From Rhodococcus rhodochrous (GTDB lineage: Bacteria; Actinomycetota; Actinomycetes; Mycobacteriales; Mycobacteriaceae): a stretch of DNA of 64,000 bases. How positions within the stretch are numbered: position 1 is the first letter of the stretch; the number at the start of each line of letters is the position of its first letter. Below, one piece after another: positions 24,679-34,148 of this stretch. The stretch spans positions 4,703,444 through 4,767,443 of the forward strand of contig NZ_LT906450.1 of NCBI RefSeq assembly GCF_900187265.1, given 5' to 3'. Under the pieces are notes generated by a model that did no database searches, had not been told where the DNA came from, and saw only the letters and a list, made by a program, of their open reading frames with translations. Both the position numbers and the translations under genes were made by a program.

Positions 24679-24877
24679 ATCCGCACCGCCCTCATGCTCT
24701 GCTTCTTCGATCGCACCTCTTGCAGGCCGACACCTGTGACATTACTGTTCTCATCAACCGGAACGGCATTCTTGGAACAAAGATCGTGAGAATGTTTACA
24801 GGGAACACGGATCGAGTCGCGGTGCAGTTCCGAACCGACTGCAGAACAACAGAATTCGCCGACGATCGGAGAACGTC
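24679..24877. promoter_or_regulatory. divergent intergenic region with degenerate operator
   Basis: 199 bases between the alcohol dehydrogenase and the second ferredoxin. GACATTACTGTTCTC (24738-24752) matches 9 of 12 palindrome positions, and GAGAAT (24789-24794) is a lone half-site. I see no other clear signal; regulation by the island regulator is possible but weakly supported. Confidence 0.3.
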
Positions 24878-25069
24878 ATGAAGGTGGAAGTCGATCCTCA
24901 CCGCTGCCAAGGACACACACTGTGCACCATGGCCGCCCCCACGCTCTTCGAACTGAGCGACATCGACGGGCACGCCACGGCCGTCGACACCGAAGTACCC
25001 GTCGATCTCGCAGAATCCGCACGCGAGGCCTACCGCAGTTGCCCCGAACAGGCGATCTCCGTCCTGTGA
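24878..25069 (+). CDS. small [3Fe-4S]-type ferredoxin
   Basis: 63 residues. Cys10-x2-His13-x2-Cys16 and Cys55-Pro give the same ligand set as the ferredoxin at 7390. It precedes a P450 gene by 49 bases, the reverse of the P450-ferredoxin order at 6101-7578. It should feed electrons to that P450. GGAGAACGTC precedes the ATG and serves as a weak ribosome-binding site. Confidence 0.92.
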   Translation: MKVEVDPHRCQGHTLCTMAAPTLFELSDIDGHATAVDTEVPVDLAESAREAYRSCPEQAISVL

Positions 25070-25118
25070 CACCACCCGACCGCACCACCATCCATCGGAC
25101 GCACGAGAGGGCAACACC

Positions 25119-26465
25119 GTGAGCGCTGACGAGGCCGTCGTCGACACCGAGCACCGGACACCGGTCTATCAGTTCGACAGGCACGCACCGGACTACCGGG
25201 GCCGATTCTCGGAAATCACTACCGAGATGCACTCGAAATGCCCCGTGGCATGGTCCGACACGCACGGAGGTCACTGGGTCGCCGCAGGCGGCGAGGCAGT
25301 ATTCACCCTCGCACGCTCGGCGAACATCTCGAACGACCACGACGTGAAGGGAGTACGGCGCGGCTACAAGGGCATCATGATCCCCACGGCCGTCCGGGCA
25401 TCCGGCGTGCGCGGTGGGATCCTGGAGATGGACGACCCCGAACACCGGGAATTCCGAAGCGTACTCAATCCGTATCTGTCTCCCGCTGCCGTGAAGAAAT
25501 GGGTTCCCCTCATCGACGAGGTGATCCGCGCGTGCCTCGACGAGAAGATCGAGACCGGCAGCATCGACTTCATCGACGATATGGTGAACATCGTTCCCGC
25601 CGTCATCACCCTCGCGATGCTCGGGATTCCGGTCGCCAAGTGGAACGTCTACTGCGAGCCCGTCCACGCCGCGATGTACACGCCGCCGGACTCGCCCGAT
25701 GTCCACCGCGTCGCCGAACTGCACCGGTTGATGGGAATGGATCTTCTCGCCAGCCTCCACGAGATCCGGGAAAACCCCCGTCCCGGAATGGTCGATGCCG
25801 TCGCCCGCGCCACCATCGACGGGGAGACACCCGACGATCTCGAACTGCTCGGTGTGCTGAGCCTGCTCATCGGCGGTGGTTTCGACACGACGACGGCGTT
25901 GACCTCGCACGCGCTCGAGTGGCTGTCGCAGAACCCCGATCAGCGCGAAATCCTCAGCGCCGAGCGGGACACGCTGCTGGATTCGGCAACAGAAGAATTC
26001 CTGCGCTTCTATTGTCCGTCGGCCGGGGACGGCCGCACGTTCTCCGCCGACACCCAACTCGACGGCGTCGAGTTCAAGGAGGGCGAACGTATCTGGCTGT
26101 CGTGGGCGATGGCGAACCGGGATCCCGAACTGTTCACGGATCCGAACGAGATCGACCTGGAACGCAAGGGCAACCGGCACTTCAGCTTCGGACTCGGAGT
26201 GCACCGCTGCATCGGATCCAATCTGGCGCGAACCATGTTCAAGCGGATGTTGCTCGCGGTACTCGACCGGATGCCGGACTATCGCTGCGACCCCGAAGGC
26301 ACGGTCCACTACGAGTCCATCGGCGTCATCCAGGGCATGCGGCAGCTTCCGGCCACCTTCACGCCCGGTCCGCGCCTCGGCGACGGACTCGACGAGACCC
26401 TCGACCGGATCCAGAAGATCGTCGACGAGCAGGGAATCGCAGCGCCGGTGACGGCACAGAAGTAA
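25119..26465 (+). CDS. cytochrome P450
   Basis: 448 residues from a GTG preceded by GAGAGG. It has the I-helix GGGFDTT (252-258), ExxR at E293/R296, and the heme loop FSFGLGVHRCIG with ligand Cys364. The oxygen-activation Thr pair is present. It is clearly distinct in sequence from the P450 at 6101, so the two probably oxidise different intermediates. The next gene is an amidohydrolase-fold protein 28 bases downstream. Confidence 0.95.
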   Translation: MSADEAVVDTEHRTPVYQFDRHAPDYRGRFSEITTEMHSKCPVAWSDTHGGHWVAAGGEAVFTLARSANISNDHDVKGVRRGYKGIMIPTAVRASGVRGGILEMDDPEHREFRSVLNPYLSPAAVKKWVPLIDEVIRACLDEKIETGSIDFIDDMVNIVPAVITLAMLGIPVAKWNVYCEPVHAAMYTPPDSPDVHRVAELHRLMGMDLLASLHEIRENPRPGMVDAVARATIDGETPDDLELLGVLSLLIGGGFDTTTALTSHALEWLSQNPDQREILSAERDTLLDSATEEFLRFYCPSAGDGRTFSADTQLDGVEFKEGERIWLSWAMANRDPELFTDPNEIDLERKGNRHFSFGLGVHRCIGSNLARTMFKRMLLAVLDRMPDYRCDPEGTVHYESIGVIQGMRQLPATFTPGPRLGDGLDETLDRIQKIVDEQGIAAPVTAQK

Positions 26466-26493
26466 CCGGCACCGGCTGCGGAAAGGGATCCTC

Positions 26494-27765
26494 ATGAAGA
26501 CCGAAGACATGGTGATGATCAGCATCGACGACCACGTCGTCGAACCCGCGGACATCTTCGAGAAGCACTTCCCCAAGAGCCTGATGGACCAGGCTCCCAA
26601 ACTCACCACCCATCCCCGCAATCCGAGGGTGCAGGCCTGGCAGTTCCAGGGCACCGTCGTCGGCAGCTCCGGCCTCAACGCCGTGGTCTCGTGGCCCAAG
26701 CACGAATGGGGCATGGACCCCACCGGGTACGCGGAGATGCGGCCCGCCGTCTACGACATGGATATGCGCGTGCGCGACATGGACGCCAACGGCACCCTCG
26801 CCGCGACACTGTTCGCCACCTTCCCCGGCTTCGCCGGCACCCACCTGGCGAGCCTGCCCGACAAGAAGCTCTCCCTCGCCGCGTGCAGGGCTTTCAACGA
26901 CTGGGTCGTCGGTGAGGTCCCGGACGCACACCCGGGCCGGTTCATACCGATCGGCATCATCCCCTTCTTCGATGCGGACGAATCCGTTGCCGAGGTTCAC
27001 CGGATCGCAGCCATGGGATGTCGCTCGATCAGCATCCCCGAAACTCCCTACGGTGTCGGGGAAGGGTTCCCCGACTTCAAGTCCGGCTACTGGGACCCGA
27101 TCTTCAAGGCGTGCGTCGAACACAACATCGTGCTGTCCCTGCACATCGGAGGCGGCATCAACCTGGTCAAGCGGCCCGAGGGATTCGACATCGACAACAT
27201 GCTGATGCTCACGCCGCTCATCTCGACAATCGCGGCCACCGACATGATGCTCAGCGGCGCGTTCAAGAAGTTCCCCGACCTCAAGGTCGCGATGAGTGAG
27301 GGCGGCGTCGGATGGGTGGCGCCGTGGCTGGACCGCCTCGACCGGCACATCGTCAACCAGTCCTGGACCGGAACGAGCTTTCTTCCCGACGGGATGAGCC
27401 CGACCGACGTGTGGCGCAAGAACTTCCTCGCCTGCTACATCACCGAACCCAGCGGACTGAACAACCGTCACCGGCTCGGCATCGACACCATCGCGTGGGA
27501 ATGCGACTACCCGCACTCGGATTCCACTTGGCCGCACTCACCCGAGATCCTGAAGAGCGCGCTGGACGCCGCTCGGTGCACCGACGAAGAGATCGACAAG
27601 ATCACCTTCGCCAACGCCGCGCGGTTCTTCGACTGGGATCCGTTCGCGCACACCCTGCGTGAGCAGGCCACCGTCGGCGCGCTGCGGGCACGCGCCACCG
27701 ATGTGGACATCAGCGAGACCTCCAAGGAGGAGTACCGCCGCCGCTACGAGCTCACCCACTCCTGA
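26494..27765 (+). CDS. amidohydrolase-2 (ACMSD/gamma-resorcylate decarboxylase-like) metal-dependent hydrolase
   Basis: 423 residues. The N-terminal ISIDDHVVEPADIF replaces the classical DxHxH with a DDHxxEP motif that is usual in this actinobacterial subgroup. LSLHIGGGIN supplies a metal His, and WECDYPHSDSTWPHS the catalytic Asp. Relatives decarboxylate or hydrolyse ring-derived acids. It lies in an operon with a P450, an SDR and a small alpha+beta protein, so it may act on the P450 product. The specific reaction is unknown. Confidence 0.92.
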   Translation: MKTEDMVMISIDDHVVEPADIFEKHFPKSLMDQAPKLTTHPRNPRVQAWQFQGTVVGSSGLNAVVSWPKHEWGMDPTGYAEMRPAVYDMDMRVRDMDANGTLAATLFATFPGFAGTHLASLPDKKLSLAACRAFNDWVVGEVPDAHPGRFIPIGIIPFFDADESVAEVHRIAAMGCRSISIPETPYGVGEGFPDFKSGYWDPIFKACVEHNIVLSLHIGGGINLVKRPEGFDIDNMLMLTPLISTIAATDMMLSGAFKKFPDLKVAMSEGGVGWVAPWLDRLDRHIVNQSWTGTSFLPDGMSPTDVWRKNFLACYITEPSGLNNRHRLGIDTIAWECDYPHSDSTWPHSPEILKSALDAARCTDEEIDKITFANAARFFDWDPFAHTLREQATVGALRARATDVDISETSKEEYRRRYELTHS

Positions 27766-27814
27766 GCCGCCCGGAACAACACCACCGACCCGCTTCGACC
27801 GACAAGGAAAACCC

Positions 27815-28576
27815 ATGACAGACACTCCCCAGCTGGCCGGCAAGGTCGCCATCGTCACCGGCGCCGGTGGCGGGATCGGCCGGGCCTACTCCCGCGGCCT
27901 CGCCGAGGCCGGAGCGGCAGTCGTCCTCGCGGACGTCAACCTCGCATCCGCTCAGGCCGCGGCGGACGAACTCGCAGCGGACGGTCACCGTGTCCTGGCC
28001 GTCGGAGTCGACGTCAGCGACGAGGCCAGCACCACCGAGATGGCCGCGACCGCAGCCGAACACTTCGGATCGGTCGACATCCTCGTCAACAATGCGGGAC
28101 TGATGGCCGAGGTCGTCGGCGAGGGATCTCTCACGACGATGGACATCGAGCTGTGGAACCGTACCCTCGCCGTCAACCTGACCGGCCCGCTCCTGTGCAC
28201 CCGCGCCGTGGTGCCGTACATGAAGGAGCGCGGCTACGGCAAGATCGTGAACCAGTCCTCGAGCGGCGCGTTCATGGCCGCGCAGGCCTACGGCATCACC
28301 AAACTCGGACTTGTGAGCATGACGGTCTCGCTGTCGCGTGAGTTGGCGCCCTTCGGCATTCGTGTGAACGCGATCGCTCCCGGCATGGTCAACACCGAAG
28401 CCGGCTCGATCGCCTCACCGCCCGAGCTGAAGGAGATGGTCAAGCACGCCATCCCGTTCCCGTTCGGTGAGCCCGAGGAACTGATCCCCGGCCTGCTGTA
28501 CCTCGTGTCGTCCGGCAGCGACTGGGTCACCGGACACACCCTCAACATCGACGGCGGCTGGGTCGTCCGGGTCTGA
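27815..28576 (+). CDS. SDR-family oxidoreductase
   Basis: 253 residues; the ATG has AAGGAAAA just upstream. Motifs are TGAGGGIG (15-22), NNAG (92-95), Ser149/150, and Tyr159/Lys163 in YGITK, with a C-terminal IDGGW. A canonical NAD(P)-dependent SDR in the ferredoxin-P450-amidohydrolase operon. It probably oxidises an alcohol generated by the P450. Confidence 0.93.
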   Translation: MTDTPQLAGKVAIVTGAGGGIGRAYSRGLAEAGAAVVLADVNLASAQAAADELAADGHRVLAVGVDVSDEASTTEMAATAAEHFGSVDILVNNAGLMAEVVGEGSLTTMDIELWNRTLAVNLTGPLLCTRAVVPYMKERGYGKIVNQSSSGAFMAAQAYGITKLGLVSMTVSLSRELAPFGIRVNAIAPGMVNTEAGSIASPPELKEMVKHAIPFPFGEPEELIPGLLYLVSSGSDWVTGHTLNIDGGWVVRV

Positions 28577-28616
28577 AACACCAGTACACCAACCCTTCTC
28601 ACAGACAGGACCACGC

Positions 28617-28943
28617 ATGAAGCACTACTTGCTCGTCGAGTCGTACCCGTCGCATCCCGAGCGGCTGGAAGAGTTCAACAAGTGGTACGACGAGGTGCAC
28701 ATCCCCGAAGTGGTGGCCCTCGACGGATTCGTCGGTGCCACACGGCTGTCCCCGGCCGACGCGGACGGCGGCCCGTCGGTCACCCTCTACGAACTCGAGG
28801 GTGATCCCGCGGCGGCCAAGGCCAACGTCCACGCCGCGGCGGCAGCGAAGCAGCTGAACATGTCGGACTCGCTCAGCTACGGTCCCATCCCGAAGATGCG
28901 GATCATGGAAGTGAAGTCGGAGTACGTCAAGCCCCGTTCGTGA
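28617..28943 (+). CDS. small dimeric alpha+beta-barrel (EthD/ABM-like) protein
   Basis: 108 residues starting MKHYLLVESYPSHPERLEEF, followed by NKWYDEVHIPEVVALDGF. The Tyr-Asp-x-x-His-Ile-Pro segment and the surrounding strand pattern match EthD/ABM-fold proteins, which act as small monooxygenases, isomerases or chaperones in aromatic and P450 pathways. It is the last gene of the operon that starts at 24878, and a strong hairpin follows. A catalytic role is unproven. Confidence 0.88.
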   Translation: MKHYLLVESYPSHPERLEEFNKWYDEVHIPEVVALDGFVGATRLSPADADGGPSVTLYELEGDPAAAKANVHAAAAAKQLNMSDSLSYGPIPKMRIMEVKSEYVKPRS

Positions 28944-28959
28944 ACGGAGCACGGAATCC

Positions 28960-28994
28960 GTAGGGCCGCTGCCGGGATCCGGCAGCGGCCCTAC
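28960..28994. terminator. terminator hairpin between convergent operons
   Basis: GTAGGGCCGCTGCCGG (28960-28975) pairs perfectly with CCGGCAGCGGCCCTAC (28979-28994) around a 3-base loop. The end of the downstream esterase gene (stop at 28991) overlaps it. Confidence 0.8.
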
Positions 28995-29893
28995 GAGCAT
29001 TCCAGGGAGAGCGCATTTTCCAGGGTGGCGCACTGTTCGTCGAAGAATCCGCGCGCGACCCCCGTGCGCGAGGCCACCGAATCGAAACCGTGGAAGGCTC
29101 CGTCGACGATGTGCAGAATGCACGGGACACCCGAGGCCCGTAGCCGTTCCGCGTACGCGCGGTCCTCGTCGAGGAACAGATCGTGCGTGCCCACCCCGAT
29201 CCAGGCCGGGGGCAGACCCGACAGATCGGTGCGACGCGCCGGCGCCGCGACCTCCGGATCGGCCGAACCCAGGTAACTCGTCCAGCCGAACCGGTTGCTG
29301 AACGCATCCCACATCCGGATGTGCGCGGGACCGTCGCCGGTGCGGTCGTCCAGCATCGGATAGGCCAACAGCTGGAAGGCCGGCGCCGGCAGTTCCCTGT
29401 CCCGGAGCAGAAGTGCCAGTGCCGCAACCAGACCCGCCCCGGCGCTCGCACCTCCGATCGCGATACGCGCCGGATCGACCTCCGGCCGGCTCCGCAACCA
29501 CTCGTAGGCGCGCAGACAGTCCTCGAGCGGAGTCGGATAGGGATGTTCGGGTGCCAATCGGTAATCGACCGAGGCGACGGCGATACCGAGCCGGTCGGCG
29601 AACCGCCGGCACAGCGCGTCGTCCTGCGCGGCCCGGCCGAAGACGTACCCGCCACCGTGGATCCACAACAGGGCCGCACCGGGTTCGGTGCCTGCGCGGG
29701 CCGGAGCACCGAACCAGCGGACCGACACGCCCGGTTCGAAGACGTACACGTCCGGGTCGGTGCCCCGGATCGCGCGGGTGAGCATGCGCATCACCGGCAA
29801 CGATCGCGGGGTCACCGCACGACGTGGGGCGAGCAGCGCCACGGTCCGCAGATCGGGATGGAAGCTCGACAGCGAACGCAACCGTCCGATCAC
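28991..29893 (-). CDS. alpha/beta hydrolase, hormone-sensitive lipase type
   Basis: 300 residues. HGGGYVFG (79-86) is the HSL oxyanion motif; Ser150 in GGASAGAG is the nucleophile, Asp238 in GTHDLFLDE the acid, and His268 in DGAFHGFDS the base. There is no signal peptide, so it is cytoplasmic. It would hydrolyse an ester or lactone. It is the last gene of a five-gene operon (ligase, two ACADs, hydratase, hydrolase), suggesting lactone or ester cleavage in the pathway. Confidence 0.94.
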   Translation of the reverse strand: MIGRLRSLSSFHPDLRTVALLAPRRAVTPRSLPVMRMLTRAIRGTDPDVYVFEPGVSVRWFGAPARAGTEPGAALLWIHGGGYVFGRAAQDDALCRRFADRLGIAVASVDYRLAPEHPYPTPLEDCLRAYEWLRSRPEVDPARIAIGGASAGAGLVAALALLLRDRELPAPAFQLLAYPMLDDRTGDGPAHIRMWDAFSNRFGWTSYLGSADPEVAAPARRTDLSGLPPAWIGVGTHDLFLDEDRAYAERLRASGVPCILHIVDGAFHGFDSVASRTGVARGFFDEQCATLENALSLECS

Positions 29894-29906
29894 ACGGTCT
29901 CTCCGA

Positions 29907-30674
29907 TCACGATTTTCCTGCGGTCATCCTCGCGATGTTCGCACGGAAGTCGTCGCTCTGGAAGGTCATCTCCTCGGCACTCATCGCGTAGTCCAGGCTC
30001 GCGAGCACCGCCCGCTCGAGGTGGATGTTGAGCAGCCGCTTGGTAGCCTCCACGGCCTTCTGCGGTTGCTCCACGAGACGCTTGGCGCACGCGAGTGCCT
30101 CGGCGAGCGGATCGGCGACGACATGGTTCGCCAGGCCGAGTTCGCGGGCCCGCTCGGCGGGGATCCGCTCCCCGAAGAAGGCGAACTCCTTCGCGTGCAA
30201 CAGGCTGATCTGCAGCGGCCAGGTCAGCGGACCACCGTCGGCCGCGACCAGCCCGACCTGCACGTGGGGATCGGCGAGATAGGTGCCCTCCCCCATGTAG
30301 ACGACGTCGCTCAGGGCGACCAGGCTGCACCCGAGTCCCACCGCCGGGCCGTTGACCGCAGCGACCACAGGCACGCGGCAGCGCGCCATACCCAGGACGA
30401 TCTCGCGTCCGTCGGCGATGGTCTTCGCCCGCAGTTCGGCGTCCTGCCCCAGTTCGGCGAGATAGTCGAGATCCCCGCCGGCGGAGAACGCCTTGCCGGC
30501 ACCGGTGAGCACCACGGCGCGGACCTCGCGGTCGGCGCTCAGCTGCGGCCACAGCCGGGCGAGTCCCGCGTGCAGCGGATCGTTGACCGCGTTGTACTTC
30601 GACGGCCGGTTGAGCGTGACGATCCGCAGCGGCCCCTCGGCGCGGACCTCGATCTCGTCGGGCATGCCGTACAT
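29907..30674 (-). CDS. enoyl-CoA hydratase/isomerase family protein
   Basis: 255 residues starting MYGMPDEIEVRAEG. Crotonase features are LNRPSKYNAVND, GKAFSAGGDLDYL (first oxyanion loop) and AAVNGPAVGLGCSLVALSDVVYM (second). One or both catalytic Glu positions of mitochondrial crotonase are changed (YLADPHVQVGL follows), so isomerase or hydrolase activity is possible. It lies one base after the ACAD stop. Confidence 0.93.
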   Translation of the reverse strand: MYGMPDEIEVRAEGPLRIVTLNRPSKYNAVNDPLHAGLARLWPQLSADREVRAVVLTGAGKAFSAGGDLDYLAELGQDAELRAKTIADGREIVLGMARCRVPVVAAVNGPAVGLGCSLVALSDVVYMGEGTYLADPHVQVGLVAADGGPLTWPLQISLLHAKEFAFFGERIPAERARELGLANHVVADPLAEALACAKRLVEQPQKAVEATKRLLNIHLERAVLASLDYAMSAEEMTFQSDDFRANIARMTAGKS

Positions 30675-30675
30675 G

Positions 30676-31764
30676 TCAGACCCCCAATCCGAGGATGCGC
30701 GAAGCGATGATGTTCTTCTGGATCTGCGACGTGCCGCCCATGACGGACTGGGCGCGGCTGTACATGTACGAGCCGAGGAGTTCCTCGTCGCGGCTGCCCG
30801 CGACTGCCAGGGCTGCGTGTCCGACCGACTGGTCCACCCACGTCATGAGCAGCTTGTCGAGCGACCCCTCGGAGCCGTGCGAGACACCGTCGAGCTGCTC
30901 GGACAGTCGCCGCCGCACGTGCAGACGCAGCATCTCCGACTGCACCGCCGCCCAGGCCAGATCCTGCGGGGGCGGACCGTCGACGCGCTTGGCGAGCTGA
31001 CGCACGAGTTTGCCGTAGCGGGCGGCGAATCCGAGGGTGGACGGTTCGCGCTCGTGGCCGACGACGGTCATCGCGACCCGCCAGCCCTCCCCGGGAGCCC
31101 CGACCATGCGGCTTGCCGGCACGCGGGCACCGTCGAACAGCACCTGGCCGAACTCCTTGGTGACGCCGCTGATCATCTTCAACGGTCGCTGCTCGATGCC
31201 GTCCTGGTGCATCGAGACGATGAACGCCGAGATACCGCGGTGCCGCGGCGCATCCGGATCGGTGCGGGCGAGCAGCAGGCACCAGTCGGCGACGTCGGAG
31301 TAACTCGTCCAGACCTTGTGGCCGTGGATGACGTATTCGTCGCCGTCGCGGGTCGCCGTGGTGGTGAGCGACGCGAGGTCGGAGCCGGCACCGGGTTCGC
31401 TGAATCCCTGGCACCACCGTTCGGTGCCGTCGATCATGCCGGGCAGGAACCGTTCGCACAGTTCGTCACTGGCATGGTGACCGAGGCCGACCACGAGATA
31501 TCCCAGACTCGGCCGCGGCGGGCATCCCGCGACGGCGAGTTCCTCGTCGAGGATCACGTCGAAGACGGGCGGAAGATCCTGCCCGCCGTACTTCTTCGGC
31601 CACGACAGACCGAAGAACCCTGCGCTGTAGAGCGCCTGATGCCATTCACCCTGCCGAGCCCAGTACTCGTCACCCGAGGTGGGGAACTTTCCGGCCTGAT
31701 CGGCGAGCCAGGTCCGCAGCCGGGCGCGGAATGCGGCTTCTTCCGGCGAGTCACGAAAGTCCAA
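30676..31764 (-). CDS. acyl-CoA dehydrogenase, alpha-type partner of a pair
   Basis: 362 residues with WCQGFSEPGAGSDLASL, IHGHKVWTS and the C-terminal VMGGTSQIQKNIIASRILGLGV. It closely parallels the ACAD at 9401 in length and motif order. The start overlaps the upstream beta-type gene by 14 bases. Third alpha/beta ACAD pair of the island. Confidence 0.94.
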   Translation of the reverse strand: MDFRDSPEEAAFRARLRTWLADQAGKFPTSGDEYWARQGEWHQALYSAGFFGLSWPKKYGGQDLPPVFDVILDEELAVAGCPPRPSLGYLVVGLGHHASDELCERFLPGMIDGTERWCQGFSEPGAGSDLASLTTTATRDGDEYVIHGHKVWTSYSDVADWCLLLARTDPDAPRHRGISAFIVSMHQDGIEQRPLKMISGVTKEFGQVLFDGARVPASRMVGAPGEGWRVAMTVVGHEREPSTLGFAARYGKLVRQLAKRVDGPPPQDLAWAAVQSEMLRLHVRRRLSEQLDGVSHGSEGSLDKLLMTWVDQSVGHAALAVAGSRDEELLGSYMYSRAQSVMGGTSQIQKNIIASRILGLGV

Positions 31765-32656
31765 GGTCGATCTCCTCCAGGCTCACGGGGAACAGTTCGG
31801 TGGACGTCAGGGCCCGCCGCAGGTACACGTGCTCGATGCACTCCCAGGTGTTGCCGATCCCGCCGTGCACCTGAACGGCGGTCTCGCAGACGGTGCGCGC
31901 GGCGCGCGCGGTGTAGATCTTGGCGATGCGCGCGGCGCGGATCGCTTCCTCGGGCGTCAGCTCGTCGACGGCCCACGCCGCGTGCCGCAGCACGCTGATC
32001 GAGCCTTCGATGAGGGCTTCGCTCTCGGCCAGCATGTGCGCGACCGCCTGGTACGACCCGATCGTGTTTCCGTACTGCTCACGGATCTTCGCGTAGTCGA
32101 CGGCCACCGCCTGCGCGCCCCGTGACACCCCGACGAGGTCGGCGCACGTGACGACGAGCGCGAGAGCATGTGCGCGGTCGGCGTTCTCGGAGGAGAGTTC
32201 GCCGAGCGTCTCGTCCGGTTCGGCGAACGTCGCGAACGAACGGGTCAGGTCCGCACCGGGCGCGGGCTCACCGACGGCCGCGGTCGACACCGTCCGGTCC
32301 CGGAGGACGAGGACGCGATCGAGGCCGTGCGCGTCGAAGGCGTCGGCACCGACGGCGATGGCGCGCGTCGGCTGGTCGTCGGAGAAATGCCGGTGCAGGT
32401 CGTCGGCGAGCACCGGACCGAAGAACGGCACGTCGACGAGTCCGCGCCCGAATTCCTCTGCCACGATGGCGACTTCGACTCCCGACGCGCCGTCGGAGCG
32501 CAGGGAGCGCCAGCCCGTCGAGGCGACGGTCTTCTCCAGCCGTGCCCGGCGTGCCGCGTCGTCCAGATCCGACACCGAGCGGGCACCCAGATCGTCGGCC
32601 AGTTTGGCGGCGGCGTCGCGCAACTGCTGTTGTTCAATGGTCAGACGTACGTCCAT
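31751..32656 (-). CDS. acyl-CoA dehydrogenase, beta-type partner
   Basis: 301 residues starting MDVRLTIEQQQLRDAAAKLA. The ACAD C-terminal region is kept (IREQYGNTIGSYQAVAHMLAE and VQVHGGIGNTWECIEHVYLRR), while the EPGAGSD loop is absent. It overlaps the ligase end by 23 bases and the alpha partner start by 14, so all three are translated in a chain. Beta subunits of this type complete the FAD site of alpha2beta2 ACADs. Confidence 0.93.
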   Translation of the reverse strand: MDVRLTIEQQQLRDAAAKLADDLGARSVSDLDDAARRARLEKTVASTGWRSLRSDGASGVEVAIVAEEFGRGLVDVPFFGPVLADDLHRHFSDDQPTRAIAVGADAFDAHGLDRVLVLRDRTVSTAAVGEPAPGADLTRSFATFAEPDETLGELSSENADRAHALALVVTCADLVGVSRGAQAVAVDYAKIREQYGNTIGSYQAVAHMLAESEALIEGSISVLRHAAWAVDELTPEEAIRAARIAKIYTARAARTVCETAVQVHGGIGNTWECIEHVYLRRALTSTELFPVSLEEIDLGLS

Positions 32657-34043
32657 GGCGCTCCTCGAGTTGTCGGCGCAAGACCTTGCCGGACGGCAGG
32701 CGGGGAATGTCGGGCACGAAGATCACGCGTCCCGGTCGCTTGTACGACGCGAGTCGTTCGGCCACATAGGTGGAGATGTCGTCGGGATCGAGTGTCGCGG
32801 TGGTGGCGATCGCCGCGACGACCGTCTCGCCGGCCGCACCGTTCTTCGTTCCGAAGACGGCGCAGTCGGCGATGTCGGGGTGGCCGTGCAGCACCGCTTC
32901 GACCTCGGCGGGAGCGACCTGGAATCCGTTGACCTTGATCATGTCCTTGGCACGGTCGGTGATCCGCAACCGGCCGTCGGCGTCGAGCCATCCGACGTCG
33001 CCGGTGCGGTACCAGCCGTCGCAGAACGCCCCGGCGGTCGCGTCGTCGGGCAGGTATCCGGCCATGGCCGAGGCCGACCGCACCTGGATCTCTCCGGTCT
33101 CGCCGGCCGGGACCTCCCGGCCGGTCCCGAGTTCGACGATCCGCAGTTCGAGGCCGGGCGCAGGTACGCCGACGCTGTCGAGGCGGGCGTCGCCCACCGG
33201 ATTGCAGGTGATGACGGGGACCTCGCTGGCTCCGTAGGCCGGCAACCAGGTCACGCCGGTGCGCCGGGTGACGGTCTCCGCGACACTCGCGGTGACGGGT
33301 GTGGCGCCCCACATGATGTAGCGCAGCGACGACAGGTCGAACGATTCGAGATCCGGATGCGAGGCGATCGCGAGGGCGATCGGTGCGACGGCCATCTCGA
33401 CGGTGATCCGGTCGCGCTCGATGGATTTCAGCATCGCGTCGAGGTCGAATCGCCGGTGCAGCCGCATCCATCCGCCGGCGTCGAGCACGGTGGCGATGTT
33501 GAGCAGGCCGAGGATGTGCGAGGGAGGGGTGACGATCTGGAGCCGGTCGCCGGCGGTGAGTCCGAGGACCTGCCGCCAGTGCGCCACGGCCGCGGCGAAC
33601 GAGGAGCGGGTGTGCCGCACGGCCTTCGGCAGGCCCGTCGTACCGGAACTGAAGACGAGCAGTGCATCGGCGTCGGGGTCCACGGGGGTTGCGGTGAAGT
33701 CGCCGTGATCGGGTTCGATCGGGTCGTCGAGGTAGAGCATCGGCATCGCGGCGGCGAGGACGGGGTTGTCGCCGACGGCGAAGGCCGGTTCGGTGAGCCG
33801 GAGGGCGTGCTCGACCTCGCCGCTTTTCCAGGCCGGGCTCAGCAGGACGACGACGGCGCCGAGCCTGTCGATGGCCCGGTAGGCCACGACGAATTCGGGG
33901 CGGTTGGACGACATGAGTGCCACGCGGTCGCCGGGACCCACGCCGCGATCTGCCAGGACACGAGCGAGTCCGCAGGTGAGCGCATCGAGTTCCGCGAGGG
34001 TGTACTCGCGGTCTTCGAAGGCCAACACGGTGGGCTCTGTCAT
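32634..34043 (-). CDS. AMP-forming acyl-CoA ligase
   Basis: 469 residues from ATG 34043, with GAGAGAG nearby upstream. Signatures are LVFSSGTTGLPKAVRHT, LPAYGASEVPV, the hinge GWYRTGDVGWLDADGRLRITD and the catalytic Lys in LPSGKVLRRQL. It is shorter than typical long-chain ligases. It activates a second pathway acid, one that is then dehydrogenated by the co-encoded ACAD pair. First gene of the 34043-28991 operon, with an island operator 54 bases upstream. Confidence 0.95.
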   Translation of the reverse strand: MTEPTVLAFEDREYTLAELDALTCGLARVLADRGVGPGDRVALMSSNRPEFVVAYRAIDRLGAVVVLLSPAWKSGEVEHALRLTEPAFAVGDNPVLAAAMPMLYLDDPIEPDHGDFTATPVDPDADALLVFSSGTTGLPKAVRHTRSSFAAAVAHWRQVLGLTAGDRLQIVTPPSHILGLLNIATVLDAGGWMRLHRRFDLDAMLKSIERDRITVEMAVAPIALAIASHPDLESFDLSSLRYIMWGATPVTASVAETVTRRTGVTWLPAYGASEVPVITCNPVGDARLDSVGVPAPGLELRIVELGTGREVPAGETGEIQVRSASAMAGYLPDDATAGAFCDGWYRTGDVGWLDADGRLRITDRAKDMIKVNGFQVAPAEVEAVLHGHPDIADCAVFGTKNGAAGETVVAAIATTATLDPDDISTYVAERLASYKRPGRVIFVPDIPRLPSGKVLRRQLEERHGRTSDH

Positions 34044-34096
34044 GGTGCTCTCTCGCGTCGCAGCAATACCGGTCGAGAGGTCTTGCTCTCCTGAAT

Positions 34097-34111
34097 GAGA
34101 ATAGTACTCTC
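34097..34111. promoter_or_regulatory. island operator (GAGAAT AGT ACTCTC)
   Basis: One mismatch from the palindrome. It sits between the divergent ligase operon and the Rieske-type reductase gene, 54 and 38 bases from their starts. On the reverse strand TACTAT, a possible -10, overlaps it. Confidence 0.65.
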
Positions 34112-34148
34112 GTTCTTGCAGAACATTGATACCAGGAGGAGACGGTCC

